The position numbers were made by a program, and so were the translations under genes. A DNA stretch of 64,000 nt. Origin: Micropterus salmoides (Eukaryota; Chordata; Actinopteri; Centrarchiformes; Centrarchidae). Positions within the stretch are counted from its first letter, which is position 1, and each line of letters begins with the position of its first letter. Location of the stretch: the NCBI RefSeq assembly GCF_014851395.1, contig NW_024040928.1:16817012-16881011 (forward strand). Direction: 5' to 3'. The notes under the pieces are model-generated. The model saw only the letters and a list, made by a program, of their open reading frames with translations, searched no databases and was not told the origin of the DNA. Below are positions 61,901-63,736 of this stretch, piece after piece.

Positions 61901-63736
61901 GGTCAACATATTCTCTAACAGATGTCATGAATACAATTTATTAACAACTGTGTATGTGTGTCTAAAGCATCATAAACCTTGATAACACAGCTTGAGCATC
62001 AGGCTTGTTAGACCATGGAGAGCTCAAGGCTTTTTAGGTGTCACCTTCACACAGCTTGCAGCCTTGTACATTATTCAAGGAAAACTGAGCAATTTGTTGC
62101 TCATGATGTGATGGCACTCTATTGATTTTTGAGTTTTAAGCCTTATTTTTCTTCTCTTTAAAAAAACTAGTTTCAACTAGTTTATGACCCAAATAAACTC
62201 ACATTATGTAATTGCCATTTGCAAATAAACAACAGTAAAAGGTATTGCAATACCTCTACAGGCAATATGTATGTGTATCTACCTGGCCTGGCGATCCATG
62301 CTGTCCACTCTGAGGCTCTCCCAGCGGGAGTTGAGGAGGGTCATCTGCTCCCGAATTTCATCTTCTTCCTCCTCTGTCAAGTTGCCCTGGGCAATTAGTT
62401 GGTTACCCGCTTGGAGCACATTACCAACACTGCTCTGGTGCGCCGTCAGCTCCATCATAAAGTCCTTTTGGGGGAGAAGGGGGAAGCAGTTAAAGTACAG
62501 ACAAAGAAATGTACTGCAAATCTGTCTTTCAGACAAGCTGTGTGCTACAAACAGAACAAAAACGAAAAGAAAGAACCCAAAGAAAGATACCGATATCTAT
62601 GTTAAGTTACGAGAGACCGTGAACCACAAACCCTTAAAAATTATTCAGATTCAGTCTAACATGGAGGCCTAACATTGCTTATATAATGATGCTGCATGCT
62701 GCCACTTGGCACCCCATACTAACGAAGACTAAATGAAGACCAGACTCCCTCAAGGAGGCAACTGAGGCCAATTGCAAAACAGAAGAGGAAGGAGAAAATG
62801 CTACAATGTTTGGTTGCTTCTTAACTCCTCAGAGTAGCTATTTTCTGCTGGTTCTTGTTGAGAGCGCCATTAAGACCAATGAATTGAGTTATTGTCAGTT
62901 GTCCGTGAGCTCTCTGGATGAGTAAGCATTTTTTCCTGCACCTCTGAGCACACTATCTTTGATAAGGCTTTGCTGGAAGTACGTGAACAACAAGGCTGAA
63001 ACAAACTGGATTGATTTTTTTAGACCTCCCGAAAAGCCTGGCTGTTAAAGAGGCTTTGGGCCTTGTTGCTCTCAGTCTCACTACCAGCTTTCTACTTTGA
63101 CCTGGATTCCAGACATTAGAGTTCATAGATATTCACATCGCAGCCAAGGGAATCCTGCCAAAGCCCCTTTACACACATGCACAGACACAAACCCTGCAAC
63201 TACGCCTTCTCGAGCAAGCAAGTAAGCTCTGGGCCAAGGCACCATTGGATGCTGTTCGCAGCAGAATTCCTGGCATTCCCAACATGTAAAGAGCACATAC
63301 TGTTGGCTGTGACAGGCCTCTACTTCTTAGTCTTAAACATGTGGTCTCTCAATCTGATGTCTCAGTCATAGAGTAGAAATCTCAAGATACATAAACAGAA
63401 AAAAATACATAGCACAGAGACACAGTTGTTTGTACCTCTATCCACAACGTGCATGCATGTTTACACCTCTGCAAGCCTTAAGCCAACCTGCAGGTCTCCT
63501 CCTACCTCATGCGTGTGAAACTGTTCTTTGACTTCTTCCACGTCGTCCGACACCTCGTCCTGAACCTGTAGGGCATCCTCGGCCGACAGCAGCCAGGTCA
63601 GTACCTCCTCCAGCGTGGTCTGGTAGCTGTCCAGGTCGACTTCCAACAGGCTGCCCTCCATCTCTCCCTCTGTCTCTGTCAGGGTGCTGGGTGTCTCAGG
63701 CCGGGGGCTGCTGCCTGCTTCCTCCATCTGCACATT
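31191..63736 (-). CDS. utrn: utrophin, central spectrin-repeat rod (46 internal coding exons; both gene ends outside window)
   Basis: Utrophin is the autosomal paralogue of dystrophin, a large cytoskeletal linker that ties actin to the dystroglycan complex at the membrane, notably at neuromuscular and myotendinous junctions. Forty-six exons are placed here by splice sites, continuous frame and family similarity; they sum to 6969 bases (2323 codons) with no in-frame stop. They encode rod repeats from about R1 to R22 in dystrophin numbering, with the hinge-2 and hinge-3 regions. Many exon lengths equal the dystrophin ones I recall (182, 151, 120, 102, 108, 180, 124, 88, 114, 156, 171, 135, 150, 162, 174, 173, 176, 118, 155 and 190 bases). 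Residues identify utrophin rather than dystrophin: SSPRPETPSTLTE, GGILDELISEKLEAFNSRYE, YQLFQKPANFEQRMLDCKRV. Exon numbers below are dystrophin-style. The N-terminal actin-binding exons lie beyond 64000 and exon 56 onward lies below base 1. I am very sure of the family and fairly sure of utrophin. Confidence 0.95.
31553..31707 (-). CDS. utrn: utrn exon 54
   Basis: 155 bases, equal to dystrophin exon 54. Acceptor ttttacag|GCGTTC, donor AACAATAG|GTGCAC; phase 0 to phase 2. It encodes AFLQDLGRGQATVVAFNELS and YSTDDTRRIKEVTDK (human utrophin YGSDDTRNVKETTE), in rod repeat 21-22. Confidence 0.97.
31708..32663 (-). other. utrn intron 53
   Basis: 956 bases of AT-rich intron. Plus-strand open frames at 32168-32586 show no family similarity or splice context. 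Confidence 0.85.
32664..32869 (-). CDS. utrn: utrn exon 53
   Basis: 206 bases; acceptor gtctctag|TGGAGAG, donor AACAAG|GTTAGG; phase 1 to phase 0. It encodes ERVRSQWDSTQYGVEARLQQ, LDNMIGHSNQWEEQ and SRDPLTKQLADNK, close to utrophin [20 protein letters not shown] and RDPLTKQISDNQ. Rod repeats 20-21. Confidence 0.97.
33144..33261 (-). CDS. utrn: utrn exon 52
   Basis: 118 bases, as in dystrophin exon 52. Acceptor tcctgacag|GTGACG, donor GAGAAAC|GTATGT; phase 0 to phase 1. It encodes [20 protein letters not shown] and KNKTSNLDVRTSITEK (utrophin [20 protein letters not shown]). Rod repeat 20. Confidence 0.97.
33405..33622 (-). CDS. utrn: utrn exon 51 (hinge 3 to repeat 20)
   Basis: 218 bases; acceptor cctgctccag|TGTCTG, donor CTTCAG|GTGAGA; phase 1 to phase 0. 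The first half (SEDPHHQTPHTPDTVAPTDL) is a Pro/His/Thr-rich hinge-like linker. The second half, TATELADWLLLITQMLKSNI VTVGDTEEI, is nearly identical to utrophin [20 protein letters not shown]. In dystrophin the matching exon begins repeat 20 after hinge 3. Confidence 0.97.
33623..34109 (-). other. utrn intron 50
   Basis: 487 bases; no exon or recognised repeat. Confidence 0.85.
34110..34230 (-). CDS. utrn: utrn exon 50 (repeat-19 end / hinge 3 start)
   Basis: 121 bases; acceptor gtgtgtag|AGTAAG, donor CAGCTTG|GTAAAG; phase 0 to phase 1, the same phases as dystrophin exon 50. It encodes SKVEELAADWKALDGRLRES and then SPWTQHHHAVVHQQLG, a His/Pro-rich linker. The first part parallels dystrophin RKLEDLSSEWKAVNRLLQEL. 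By my recall human utrophin has no counterpart of this exon. Confidence 0.93.
34460..34561 (-). CDS. utrn: utrn exon 49 (repeat 19)
   Basis: 102 bases, identical in length and phase (0 to 0) to dystrophin exon 49. Acceptor ctgttgtag|GCTCTG, donor GAAAAG|GTCCCT. It encodes ALEASMKDRKRDLEDLLAHS IELQRRQQLLPQEK, a spectrin-repeat helix with the ILSKGQ/DLLAHS position conserved. It lies in the block that mammalian utrophin lacks. Confidence 0.93.
34666..34818 (-). CDS. utrn: utrn exon 48 (repeat 18-19)
   Basis: 153 bases; acceptor cctctgcag|GTGACC, donor GCACAG|GTAGAT; phase 0 to 0. It encodes VTHELLDKVGEVEANLQSHA, FQDRMNRLTDWLVVTHQTIM and TRGLSPSQAQ. The helix with RLTDWL corresponds to dystrophin exon 48 LNHLLLWLSPIRNQLE. 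With exons 49 and 50 it rebuilds repeat 19. Confidence 0.94.
34993..35142 (-). CDS. utrn: utrn exon 47
   Basis: 150 bases, equal to dystrophin exon 47; acceptor ttccgtgcag|GCCCTT, donor AGCAAG|GTGAGA; phase 0 to 0. It encodes ALAEEMDAQNEHLGWLNKHA and LHSRDQHVGKLRAINLNWSK (utrophin [22 protein letters not shown]). Rod repeat 18. Confidence 0.96.
35593..35728 (-). CDS. utrn: utrn exon 46
   Basis: 136 bases; phase 2 to 0. It encodes LAGGDPALSDLARRCDGLAI WLEQSENAVSSLPVTA and ends TEKNLKELK|GTACAG. The acceptor is unusual: on the coding strand it is a GT microsatellite running into gcgcgcgcag|GCTTGC with almost no C/T-rich tract. Rod repeats 17-18. Confidence 0.95.
35729..35769. repeat. CA/GT microsatellite forming the exon 46 acceptor region
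   Basis: A pure CA tract of about 16 units at 35738-35769 is joined through a GCGCGCGC block to the AG of the exon 46 acceptor. On the coding strand it supplies a TG-rich rather than a pyrimidine-rich tract. Confidence 0.95.
35770..36095 (-). other. utrn intron 45 remainder
   Basis: About 330 bases of AT-rich intron without recognised features. Confidence 0.85.
36096..36271 (-). CDS. utrn: utrn exon 45
   Basis: 176 bases, equal to dystrophin exon 45; acceptor catattttag|GAGCTG, donor CGCAG|GTAATG; phase 0 to 2. It encodes ELEEGLSSHQPVLAMLTHTG and LLEEKLDTLGQRWRAVSRQV (utrophin LKEKLAGLNQRWDAI). Rod repeat 17-18. Confidence 0.97.
36272..37275 (-). other. utrn intron 44
   Basis: 1004 bases; no exon or recognised element. 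A plus-strand open frame at 36622-36861 has no supporting evidence. Confidence 0.85.
37276..37426 (-). CDS. utrn: utrn exon 44
   Basis: 151 bases; acceptor ctgctgcag|GAGTTT, donor CAAGAG|GTCAGT; phase 2 to 0. It encodes [40 protein letters not shown], almost the same as utrophin [21 protein letters not shown]. One of the best identity matches in the window. Confidence 0.98.
37427..38908 (-). other. utrn intron 43
   Basis: 1482 bases without an exon; it contains a 140-base tandem duplication with GT microsatellites at 38421-38700. Confidence 0.85.
38421..38700. repeat. tandem duplication, about 140 bp, with GT microsatellites
   Basis: The word gtttatgcccaaggaattgt occurs at 38421 and again at 38561. 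Each copy is followed by (g/a)tcaaggtca and a GT-rich tract (38467-38517 and 38602-38653), so the spacing is exactly 140 bases. Confidence 0.8.
38909..39081 (-). CDS. utrn: utrn exon 43
   Basis: 173 bases, equal to dystrophin exon 43; acceptor cttcttgtag|AATATC, donor AAGGG|GTGCGT; phase 0 to 2. It encodes NIKDSLERLGEQVTGIHERQ and IGEALTQLNTEWDRLNRMYN (utrophin LTQLNAKWDRINRMYS). Rod repeat 16-17. Confidence 0.97.
39082..39588 (-). other. utrn intron 42
   Basis: 507 bases; nothing recognised. Confidence 0.85.
39589..39759 (-). CDS. utrn: utrn exon 42
   Basis: 171 bases; acceptor tgtgacgtag|GAGATG, donor CTGAGG|GTGGGT; phase 0 to 0. It encodes SLKPSDYLLDINKVLLAMAD and GGLYEDFSTQEDTLR (utrophin LLPTDYLVEINKILLCMDD and AIYEDFSFQEDSLK). 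Rod repeat 16. Confidence 0.96.
39978..40073 (-). CDS. utrn: utrn exon joining repeats 14 and 16 (no close dystrophin counterpart)
   Basis: 96 bases, phase 0 to 0. The acceptor tgcttgctttag|GAGTTG and donor GTGGAG|GTGAGG set the frame ELRVLQIRQVEVSVDLSSTH TFTEQRRQFSVE. It lies where dystrophin exons 40 and 41 (repeat 15) would be and where human utrophin has only a short Gln/Arg-rich link (PIQQRKMGQLASG). The exon is supported by position, phase and splice sites rather than by strong identity. Confidence 0.82.
40221..40358 (-). CDS. utrn: utrn exon 39
   Basis: 138 bases, equal to dystrophin exon 39; acceptor ctctgcaccag|ATGGAT, donor CGCAGG|GTGAGA; phase 0 to 0. It encodes MDEEKASVEDLLRRGEELLQ and ELRLLLLRLQSQYSARR (utrophin [20 protein letters not shown]). 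Confidence 0.96.
40359..41098 (-). other. utrn intron 38b
   Basis: 740 bases. Around 40655-40705 it carries cataaaccttgataacaccg cttgaattccagacttgttt, related to a segment at 61970-62015 in another intron, so part is an old interspersed repeat. Confidence 0.75.
40655..40790. repeat. interspersed repeat copy 1 (family unknown)
   Basis: Matches the segment near 61970 over roughly 45 bases (cataaaccttgataacac, then gcttga and gacttgttt/ggcttgtta with gacc), with weaker similarity beyond. No family name can be given from the sequence. Confidence 0.5.
41099..41245 (-). CDS. utrn: utrn exon 38b
   Basis: 147 bases; acceptor ctctgtcatcag|GTCATT, donor GACAAG|GTACAC; phase 0 to 0. It encodes ADALVLSEVKELQAELQDTL MALQQQQDPVNVLDDDK, aligning with utrophin FSDLEKLENDIENML ... 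SSDEDEK. Rod repeat 14. Confidence 0.92.
41423..41467 (-). CDS. utrn: utrn micro-exon 38a (45 bp)
   Basis: A 45-base exon, MMTSLESGGVELNQQ, between acceptor ttggtgttcag|ATGATG and donor CAGCAG|GTACAA; phase 0 to 0. It covers the place of utrophin ETFETGVPFSDL. If it were skipped the frame would still be open. Confidence 0.82.
41655..41825 (-). CDS. utrn: utrn exon 37
   Basis: 171 bases, as in dystrophin; acceptor ctgtcctcag|AGCATG, donor GCGAAG|GTACAA; phase 0 to 0. It encodes RVDNVKDQAIILMTSRGPAC and [20 protein letters not shown] IKTAK (utrophin [20 protein letters not shown]). Rod repeat 13-14. Confidence 0.98.
41826..42635 (-). other. utrn intron 36
   Basis: 810 bases; nothing recognised. 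Confidence 0.85.
42636..42764 (-). CDS. utrn: utrn exon 36
   Basis: 129 bases, as in dystrophin; acceptor atgtctgcag|AGTCAC, donor GTCAAG|GTAAGT; phase 0 to 0. It encodes [37 protein letters not shown] (utrophin [20 protein letters not shown]). Rod repeat 13. Confidence 0.98.
42765..43428 (-). other. utrn intron 35
   Basis: 664 bases. It contains a 17-base tandem duplication, tatcctctgtacacttg, at about 43247-43280; otherwise nothing recognised. Confidence 0.85.
43429..43608 (-). CDS. utrn: utrn exon 35
   Basis: 180 bases, as in dystrophin; acceptor gtccctccaccag|GGCCTG, donor GTGCTG|GTGAGT; phase 0 to 0. It encodes LMETSAGLQTLVEGSEAQLE and [20 protein letters not shown] (utrophin [20 protein letters not shown]). 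A GT microsatellite begins about 15 bases upstream of the acceptor. Confidence 0.97.
43624..43655. repeat. CA/GT microsatellite next to the exon 35 acceptor
   Basis: About 15 CA units on the plus strand, read as (TG)n on the coding strand immediately before the pyrimidine-rich gtccgtccctccaccag. Confidence 0.95.
43656..44108 (-). other. utrn intron 34 remainder
   Basis: About 450 bases without recognised features. Confidence 0.85.
44109..44279 (-). CDS. utrn: utrn exon 34
   Basis: 171 bases, as in dystrophin; acceptor ctctttacag|GTGACA, donor GCTAAT|GTGAGT; phase 0 to 0. It encodes [20 protein letters not shown] and DMPADIDAEIAWAN (utrophin [20 protein letters not shown]). Rod repeat 12. 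Confidence 0.97.
44416..44571 (-). CDS. utrn: utrn exon 33
   Basis: 156 bases, as in dystrophin; acceptor tatttatag|AAACTT, donor GCACAG|GTAACA; phase 0 to 0. It encodes KLYKLLSEVKLEVETVIKTG RQIVQKQQTENPKGMDEQLT and LYNDLGAQ, nearly identical to human utrophin. Rod repeat 11-12. One of the most conserved exons here. Confidence 0.98.
44753..44926 (-). CDS. utrn: utrn exon 32
   Basis: 174 bases, as in dystrophin; acceptor cccccactgcag|AGGAAA, donor TGCATG|GTGAGA; phase 0 to 0. It encodes RKLREISTKYQLFQKPANFE QRMLDCKRVLDGAKAELHIL, a utrophin signature. A Tc1-like transposon ends about 30 bases upstream of the acceptor. Confidence 0.98.
45131..45925 (-). mobile_element. 5'-truncated CR1/L2-type LINE inserted in the Tc1 element
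   Basis: The minus-strand frame 45307-45819 (170 codons) encodes the LINE ORF2 C-terminus: HAFISSRLDYCNSLFTCLTQ, KYDHITPILASLHWLPVCFR, FKALHGLSPCYISDLL and APRLWNSLPEEIRSAESVNS FKSLLKTYFY. It is followed by a 3' region (tttgtagagcacttttcaaa on plus) ending in an (ATT)n tail at 45133-45168. Its flanks aatatta on both sides suggest the target-site duplication. The RT catalytic domain is absent. Confidence 0.85.
45133..45168. repeat. ATT/AAT trinucleotide tail of the LINE
   Basis: About 12 ATA/TAA units at the LINE 3' end; microsatellite-like tails are usual for this LINE type. Confidence 0.9.
46013..46405 (-). pseudogene. Tc1-like transposase, N-terminal fragment only
   Basis: 130 codons are open from MVSQSSSVGYTIMGKTADLT. 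They include the DNA-binding helix-turn-helix, a GRKR AT-hook-like stretch (AKGRKRCGRKK) and THRRMQDMGFSCRIPCVKPL, where the full protein would continue to the catalytic DDE domain. That domain is deleted. Not a host gene. Confidence 0.85.
46622..46672. repeat. CA plus AT microsatellite
   Basis: A CA tract followed by a short ATATAT, exactly where the right arm of the Tc1-like element stops. Confidence 0.9.
46864..46995 (-). CDS. utrn: utrn exon 31
   Basis: 132 bases (dystrophin 111); acceptor ttttccttcag|ACCATC, donor CTACAG|GTAACA; phase 0 to 0. It encodes TIGAEIAAHELTVEEMRRRN VANLPPPTTDGKAARGGTML DQLQ. The extra Pro/Thr-rich PPPTTDG segment matches the longer utrophin link (SQPLTSPESRTARGG), a non-helical insertion between repeats 10 and 11. 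Confidence 0.96.
46996..47596 (-). other. utrn intron 30
   Basis: 601 bases; the half nearest exon 30 (47408-47560) is a probable DNA-transposon fragment. No exon. Confidence 0.8.
47408..47560. repeat. probable fish DNA-transposon fragment
   Basis: CpG-rich text such as tactcctgcgtcgaatcgac, accgtcacctacgtcgtagc and cacctcctcaaaaatgtaac resembles a widespread fish element carrying CTGCGTCGA-type ends. It is much richer in CpG than its surroundings and lies 37 bases from exon 30's donor. Confidence 0.5.
47597..47758 (-). CDS. utrn: utrn exon 30
   Basis: 162 bases, as in dystrophin; acceptor gatgtccaaccag|GCGGTG (weak pyrimidine tract), donor GCGCAG|GTACAG; phase 0 to 0. It encodes AVNRQISLEQQLHTLKENEQ and LTSYLTDRIDAFQLPQEAQ (utrophin LTTYLTDRIDAFQVPQEAQ). 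Rod repeat 10. Confidence 0.96.
47759..48352 (-). other. utrn intron 29
   Basis: 594 bases, strongly AT-rich; nothing recognised. Confidence 0.85.
48353..48502 (-). CDS. utrn: utrn exon 29
   Basis: 150 bases, as in dystrophin; acceptor ttcaccaccag|TCTTTG, donor CACCAG|GTCAGG; phase 0 to 0. It encodes SLESALRHPGDNRTQIRELG QTLIDGGILDELISEKLEAF NSRYEQLNHQ, almost identical to human utrophin; GGILD and NSRYE separate it from dystrophin (GGVMD, NSRWR). Confidence 0.98.
48503..50240 (-). other. utrn intron 28
   Basis: 1738 bases; GT microsatellite at 48779-48803 and purine-rich DNA at 49035-49200. The open frames here are low complexity. A plus-strand frame at 49720-50070 (116 codons) lacks family similarity. 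Confidence 0.8.
48779..48803. repeat. GT microsatellite
   Basis: About 12 GT units on plus. Confidence 0.9.
50241..50375 (-). CDS. utrn: utrn exon 28
   Basis: 135 bases, as in dystrophin; acceptor atattctgtag|GAGGTT, donor CTGGAG|GTACAA; phase 0 to 0. It encodes EVWSCWMELLQYLDMEHVWL NTLGEKIQGTDNVPE (utrophin [20 protein letters not shown]). Rod repeat 9. Confidence 0.98.
50376..51139 (-). other. utrn intron 27
   Basis: 764 bases; no recognised element. Confidence 0.85.
51140..51331 (-). CDS. utrn: utrn exon 27
   Basis: 192 bases; acceptor catctctcccag|AGGGCT, donor CTAGAG|GTAATG; phase 0 to 0. It encodes [20 protein letters not shown] and [20 protein letters not shown] (utrophin [20 protein letters not shown] and [20 protein letters not shown]). 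Rod repeats 8-9. Confidence 0.98.
51491..51661 (-). CDS. utrn: utrn exon 26
   Basis: 171 bases, as in dystrophin; acceptor tgcttccctccag|CTGCTG, donor ATGAAG|GTGGGA; phase 0 to 0. It encodes [20 protein letters not shown] and DFEYKSPEELEASLEEMK (utrophin [20 protein letters not shown]). Rod repeat 8. Confidence 0.98.
51911..52066 (-). CDS. utrn: utrn exon 25
   Basis: 156 bases, as in dystrophin; acceptor tcctgctaacaag|GAGTAT, donor AAACAG|GTGAGT; phase 0 to 0. It encodes EYVNEMESVEGSLKQMGENV and WGQDKLDECRGRWDTLSKQ, parallel to utrophin [20 protein letters not shown]. Rod repeat 7. Confidence 0.95.
52270..52383 (-). CDS. utrn: utrn exon 24
   Basis: 114 bases, as in dystrophin; acceptor gttgatattag|GTGCGT, donor TGCAAG|GTTAGA; phase 0 to 0. 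It encodes VRLVEVERWLVAVEELLSRD ATGLGDKERLQEELSQCK (utrophin VIEKWMDGVKDFLMKQ ... LQRQLDQCS). Rod repeat 7. Confidence 0.94.
52483..52620 (-). CDS. utrn: utrn exon 23 (shortened)
   Basis: 138 bases versus 213 in dystrophin; acceptor tgttcacctcag|GTCCTG, donor AATCAG|GTAGAG; phase 0 to 0. It encodes VLCLEIEQTQQASDPAELQR WSKLSSRAREELGTLKCILG. The C-terminal half aligns with utrophin [20 protein letters not shown], but about 25 residues of the preceding helix have no counterpart, either lost or carried by an unseen exon in the 2.5-kb upstream intron. Confidence 0.85.
52621..55146 (-). other. utrn intron 22
   Basis: 2526 bases, the longest intron in the rod part. It contains CA tracts at 54264-54285 and 54324-54366. 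I looked for a 75-base exon that could complete exon 23 and could not identify one. Open frames at 54025-54406 run through the CA tract and are not supported. Confidence 0.75.
54324..54366. repeat. CA microsatellite
   Basis: A CA tract with one TA interruption. Confidence 0.9.
55147..55274 (-). CDS. utrn: utrn exon 22
   Basis: 128 bases; acceptor ggtcttattccag|CTTTGG, donor GCACAG|GTGAGT; phase 1 to 0. It encodes ALVSLETNQTLQSPVGGLEA RLATLSKGIVDITTAEGAVE. Similarity to mammalian utrophin is low (its counterpart is LNVLNDLAKVEKAL), so the call rests on phase, position and heptad-like pattern. Confidence 0.88.
55275..56460 (-). other. utrn intron 21
   Basis: 1186 bases with a CA microsatellite at 55879-55914 and a short AT tract at 55506-55519. 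No exon seen. Confidence 0.8.
55879..55914. repeat. CA microsatellite
   Basis: About 18 CA units. Confidence 0.95.
56461..56629 (-). CDS. utrn: utrn exon 21
   Basis: 169 bases; acceptor ttgttcttcag|TCCCGA, donor AACAAAG|GTACCA; phase 0 to 1, the dystrophin exon 21 phases. It encodes SRLIQVTALSPRLEHLSAET and HHASTLQRLQSREQEVNK. Rod repeats 5-6; sequence divergent but spectrin-like. Confidence 0.9.
56630..57349 (-). other. utrn intron 20 (GC-AG)
   Basis: 720 bases. Its 5' splice site on the coding strand is GC rather than GT (CAG|GCAAGAGTG). No other element recognised. Confidence 0.8.
57350..57594 (-). CDS. utrn: utrn exon 20
   Basis: 245 bases; acceptor tctctctgtag|AAGGAG; phase 1 to 0. 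It encodes ADIDLMQTEWVVCARELQAA, SRVIAVSAELADLDQALEEQ and ends ELRNLCGEYQ. The frame-compatible end uses a GC donor, CAG|GCAAGA; the nearest in-frame GT alternative (AGA|GTGATC, two codons later) is a poor match. Rod repeats 4-5. Confidence 0.92.
57595..58357 (-). other. utrn intron 19
   Basis: 763 bases; nothing recognised. Confidence 0.85.
58358..58445 (-). CDS. utrn: utrn exon 19
   Basis: 88 bases, as in dystrophin; acceptor caatcactgtag|GGTTTG, donor GAGAGAG|GTATGA; phase 0 to 1. It encodes GLELDLTAKEATVSQVIQEG RGLMDQLER, aligning with dystrophin/utrophin QIL/ALVEQM. Rod repeat 4. Confidence 0.94.
58543..58666 (-). CDS. utrn: utrn exon 18
   Basis: 124 bases, as in dystrophin; acceptor gtgttctgcag|GTTTGA, donor CTAAAG|GTAAAC; phase 2 to 0. 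It encodes FENKLSDLLCWIKTWKTSTQ and TPDTPNLQEKLK (utrophin [20 protein letters not shown]). Start of rod repeat 4. Confidence 0.96.
58778..58941 (-). CDS. utrn: utrn exon 17 (hinge 2)
   Basis: 164 bases; acceptor actcactgctaag|GTAATG, donor GACGAAC|GTAAGA; phase 0 to 2, as in dystrophin exon 17. It encodes a non-helical linker VMEAVTDAGMTQVEEQVVVD and then NQELAPPAPPKKRLMETDAE, matching the Pro-rich QELPPPPPPKKRQIHVD of utrophin hinge 2. Confidence 0.96.
58942..59899 (-). other. utrn intron 16
   Basis: 958 bases; AT-rich, nothing recognised. Confidence 0.85.
59900..60079 (-). CDS. utrn: utrn exon 16
   Basis: 180 bases, as in dystrophin; acceptor caattctgtag|ATTTTA, donor TTCCAG|GTATGT; phase 0 to 0. 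It encodes KRRTLDQLSDAGQDVILLLR and ELAHGWDNLVQKLEDCSFQ (utrophin RQTLDQLSEIGQDVGQLL, WDSLVQRLEDSSNQ). Rod repeat 3. Confidence 0.97.
60218..60325 (-). CDS. utrn: utrn exon 15
   Basis: 108 bases, as in dystrophin; acceptor cctctcctgtag|AGTTTA, donor TTAGCA|GTAAGT; phase 0 to 0. It encodes SLFREWLAEKEEALSEVQTS NFTDPSEMNTNVRRLA (utrophin WLTEKEEALNKVQTSNFKD). Confidence 0.97.
60326..60813 (-). other. utrn intron 14
   Basis: 488 bases; nothing recognised. Confidence 0.85.
60814..60915 (-). CDS. utrn: utrn exon 14
   Basis: 102 bases, as in dystrophin; acceptor cctgcattcaag|TCTTTG, donor GACCAG|GTATGA; phase 0 to 0. It encodes [34 protein letters not shown] (utrophin [20 protein letters not shown]). 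Confidence 0.98.
61173..61292 (-). CDS. utrn: utrn exon 13
   Basis: 120 bases, as in dystrophin; acceptor tttccgttcag|GAACTT, donor CTACAA|GTAGGT; phase 0 to 0. It encodes ELQNDLEAEQVKVNSLTHMV VVVDETSGECATAALEDQLQ, nearly identical to utrophin. Confidence 0.98.
61531..61681 (-). CDS. utrn: utrn exon 12
   Basis: 151 bases, as in dystrophin; acceptor tctctttccag|GCTCCA, donor CACAAA|GTAAAT; phase 2 to 0. It encodes LHEVLMDLQQQQLQQLSDWL TQTEERIRKIETETAAKD (utrophin [20 protein letters not shown]). Rod repeats 1-2; note the Gln-rich helix start. Confidence 0.98.
61682..62282 (-). other. utrn intron 11
   Basis: 601 bases; it holds interspersed repeat copy 2 at about 61965-62110. No exon. Confidence 0.8.
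61965..62110. repeat. interspersed repeat copy 2 (family unknown)
   Basis: Shares cataaaccttgataacac and the following gcttga ... cttgtt(a/t)gacc with the block at 40655. Confidence 0.5.
62283..62464 (-). CDS. utrn: utrn exon 11
   Basis: 182 bases, as in dystrophin; acceptor tctcccccaaaag|GACTTT, donor GCCAG|GTAGAT; phase 0 to 2. It encodes DFMMELTAHQSSVGNVLQAG NQLIAQGNLTEEEEDEIREQ MTLLNSRWESLRVDSMDRQA, which is utrophin (dystrophin would read GYMMDLTAHQGRVGNILQLG). Rod repeat 1. Confidence 0.99.
62465..63505 (-). other. utrn intron 10
   Basis: 1041 bases; no exon or recognised repeat. The plus-strand frame 63177-63371 is unsupported. Confidence 0.85.
63506..63736 (-). CDS. utrn: utrn exon 10 (start of rod)
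   Basis: 231 bases (dystrophin 189); acceptor ttcatgtttgtcag|AATGTG, donor CATGAG|GTAGGA; phase 0 to 0. It encodes NVQMEEAGSSPRPETPSTLT, an acidic insertion ETEGEMEGSLLE, then VDLDSYQTTLEEVLTWLLSA EDALQVQDEVSDDVEEVKEQ FHTHE. The SPR(P/A)ETPST motif and the DLDSYQ repeat-1 start are utrophin traits. The actin-binding exons precede it beyond the window. Confidence 0.98.

Noticed and set aside
31191..63736. Dystrophin (dmd) as the identity of the gene
   Set aside because: Exon lengths fit either paralogue, but diagnostic residues follow utrophin: MELTAHQSSVGNVLQAGNQL in exon 11, GGILDELISEKLEAFNSRYE in exon 29, LDCKRVLDG in exon 32, [11 protein letters not shown] in exon 44.
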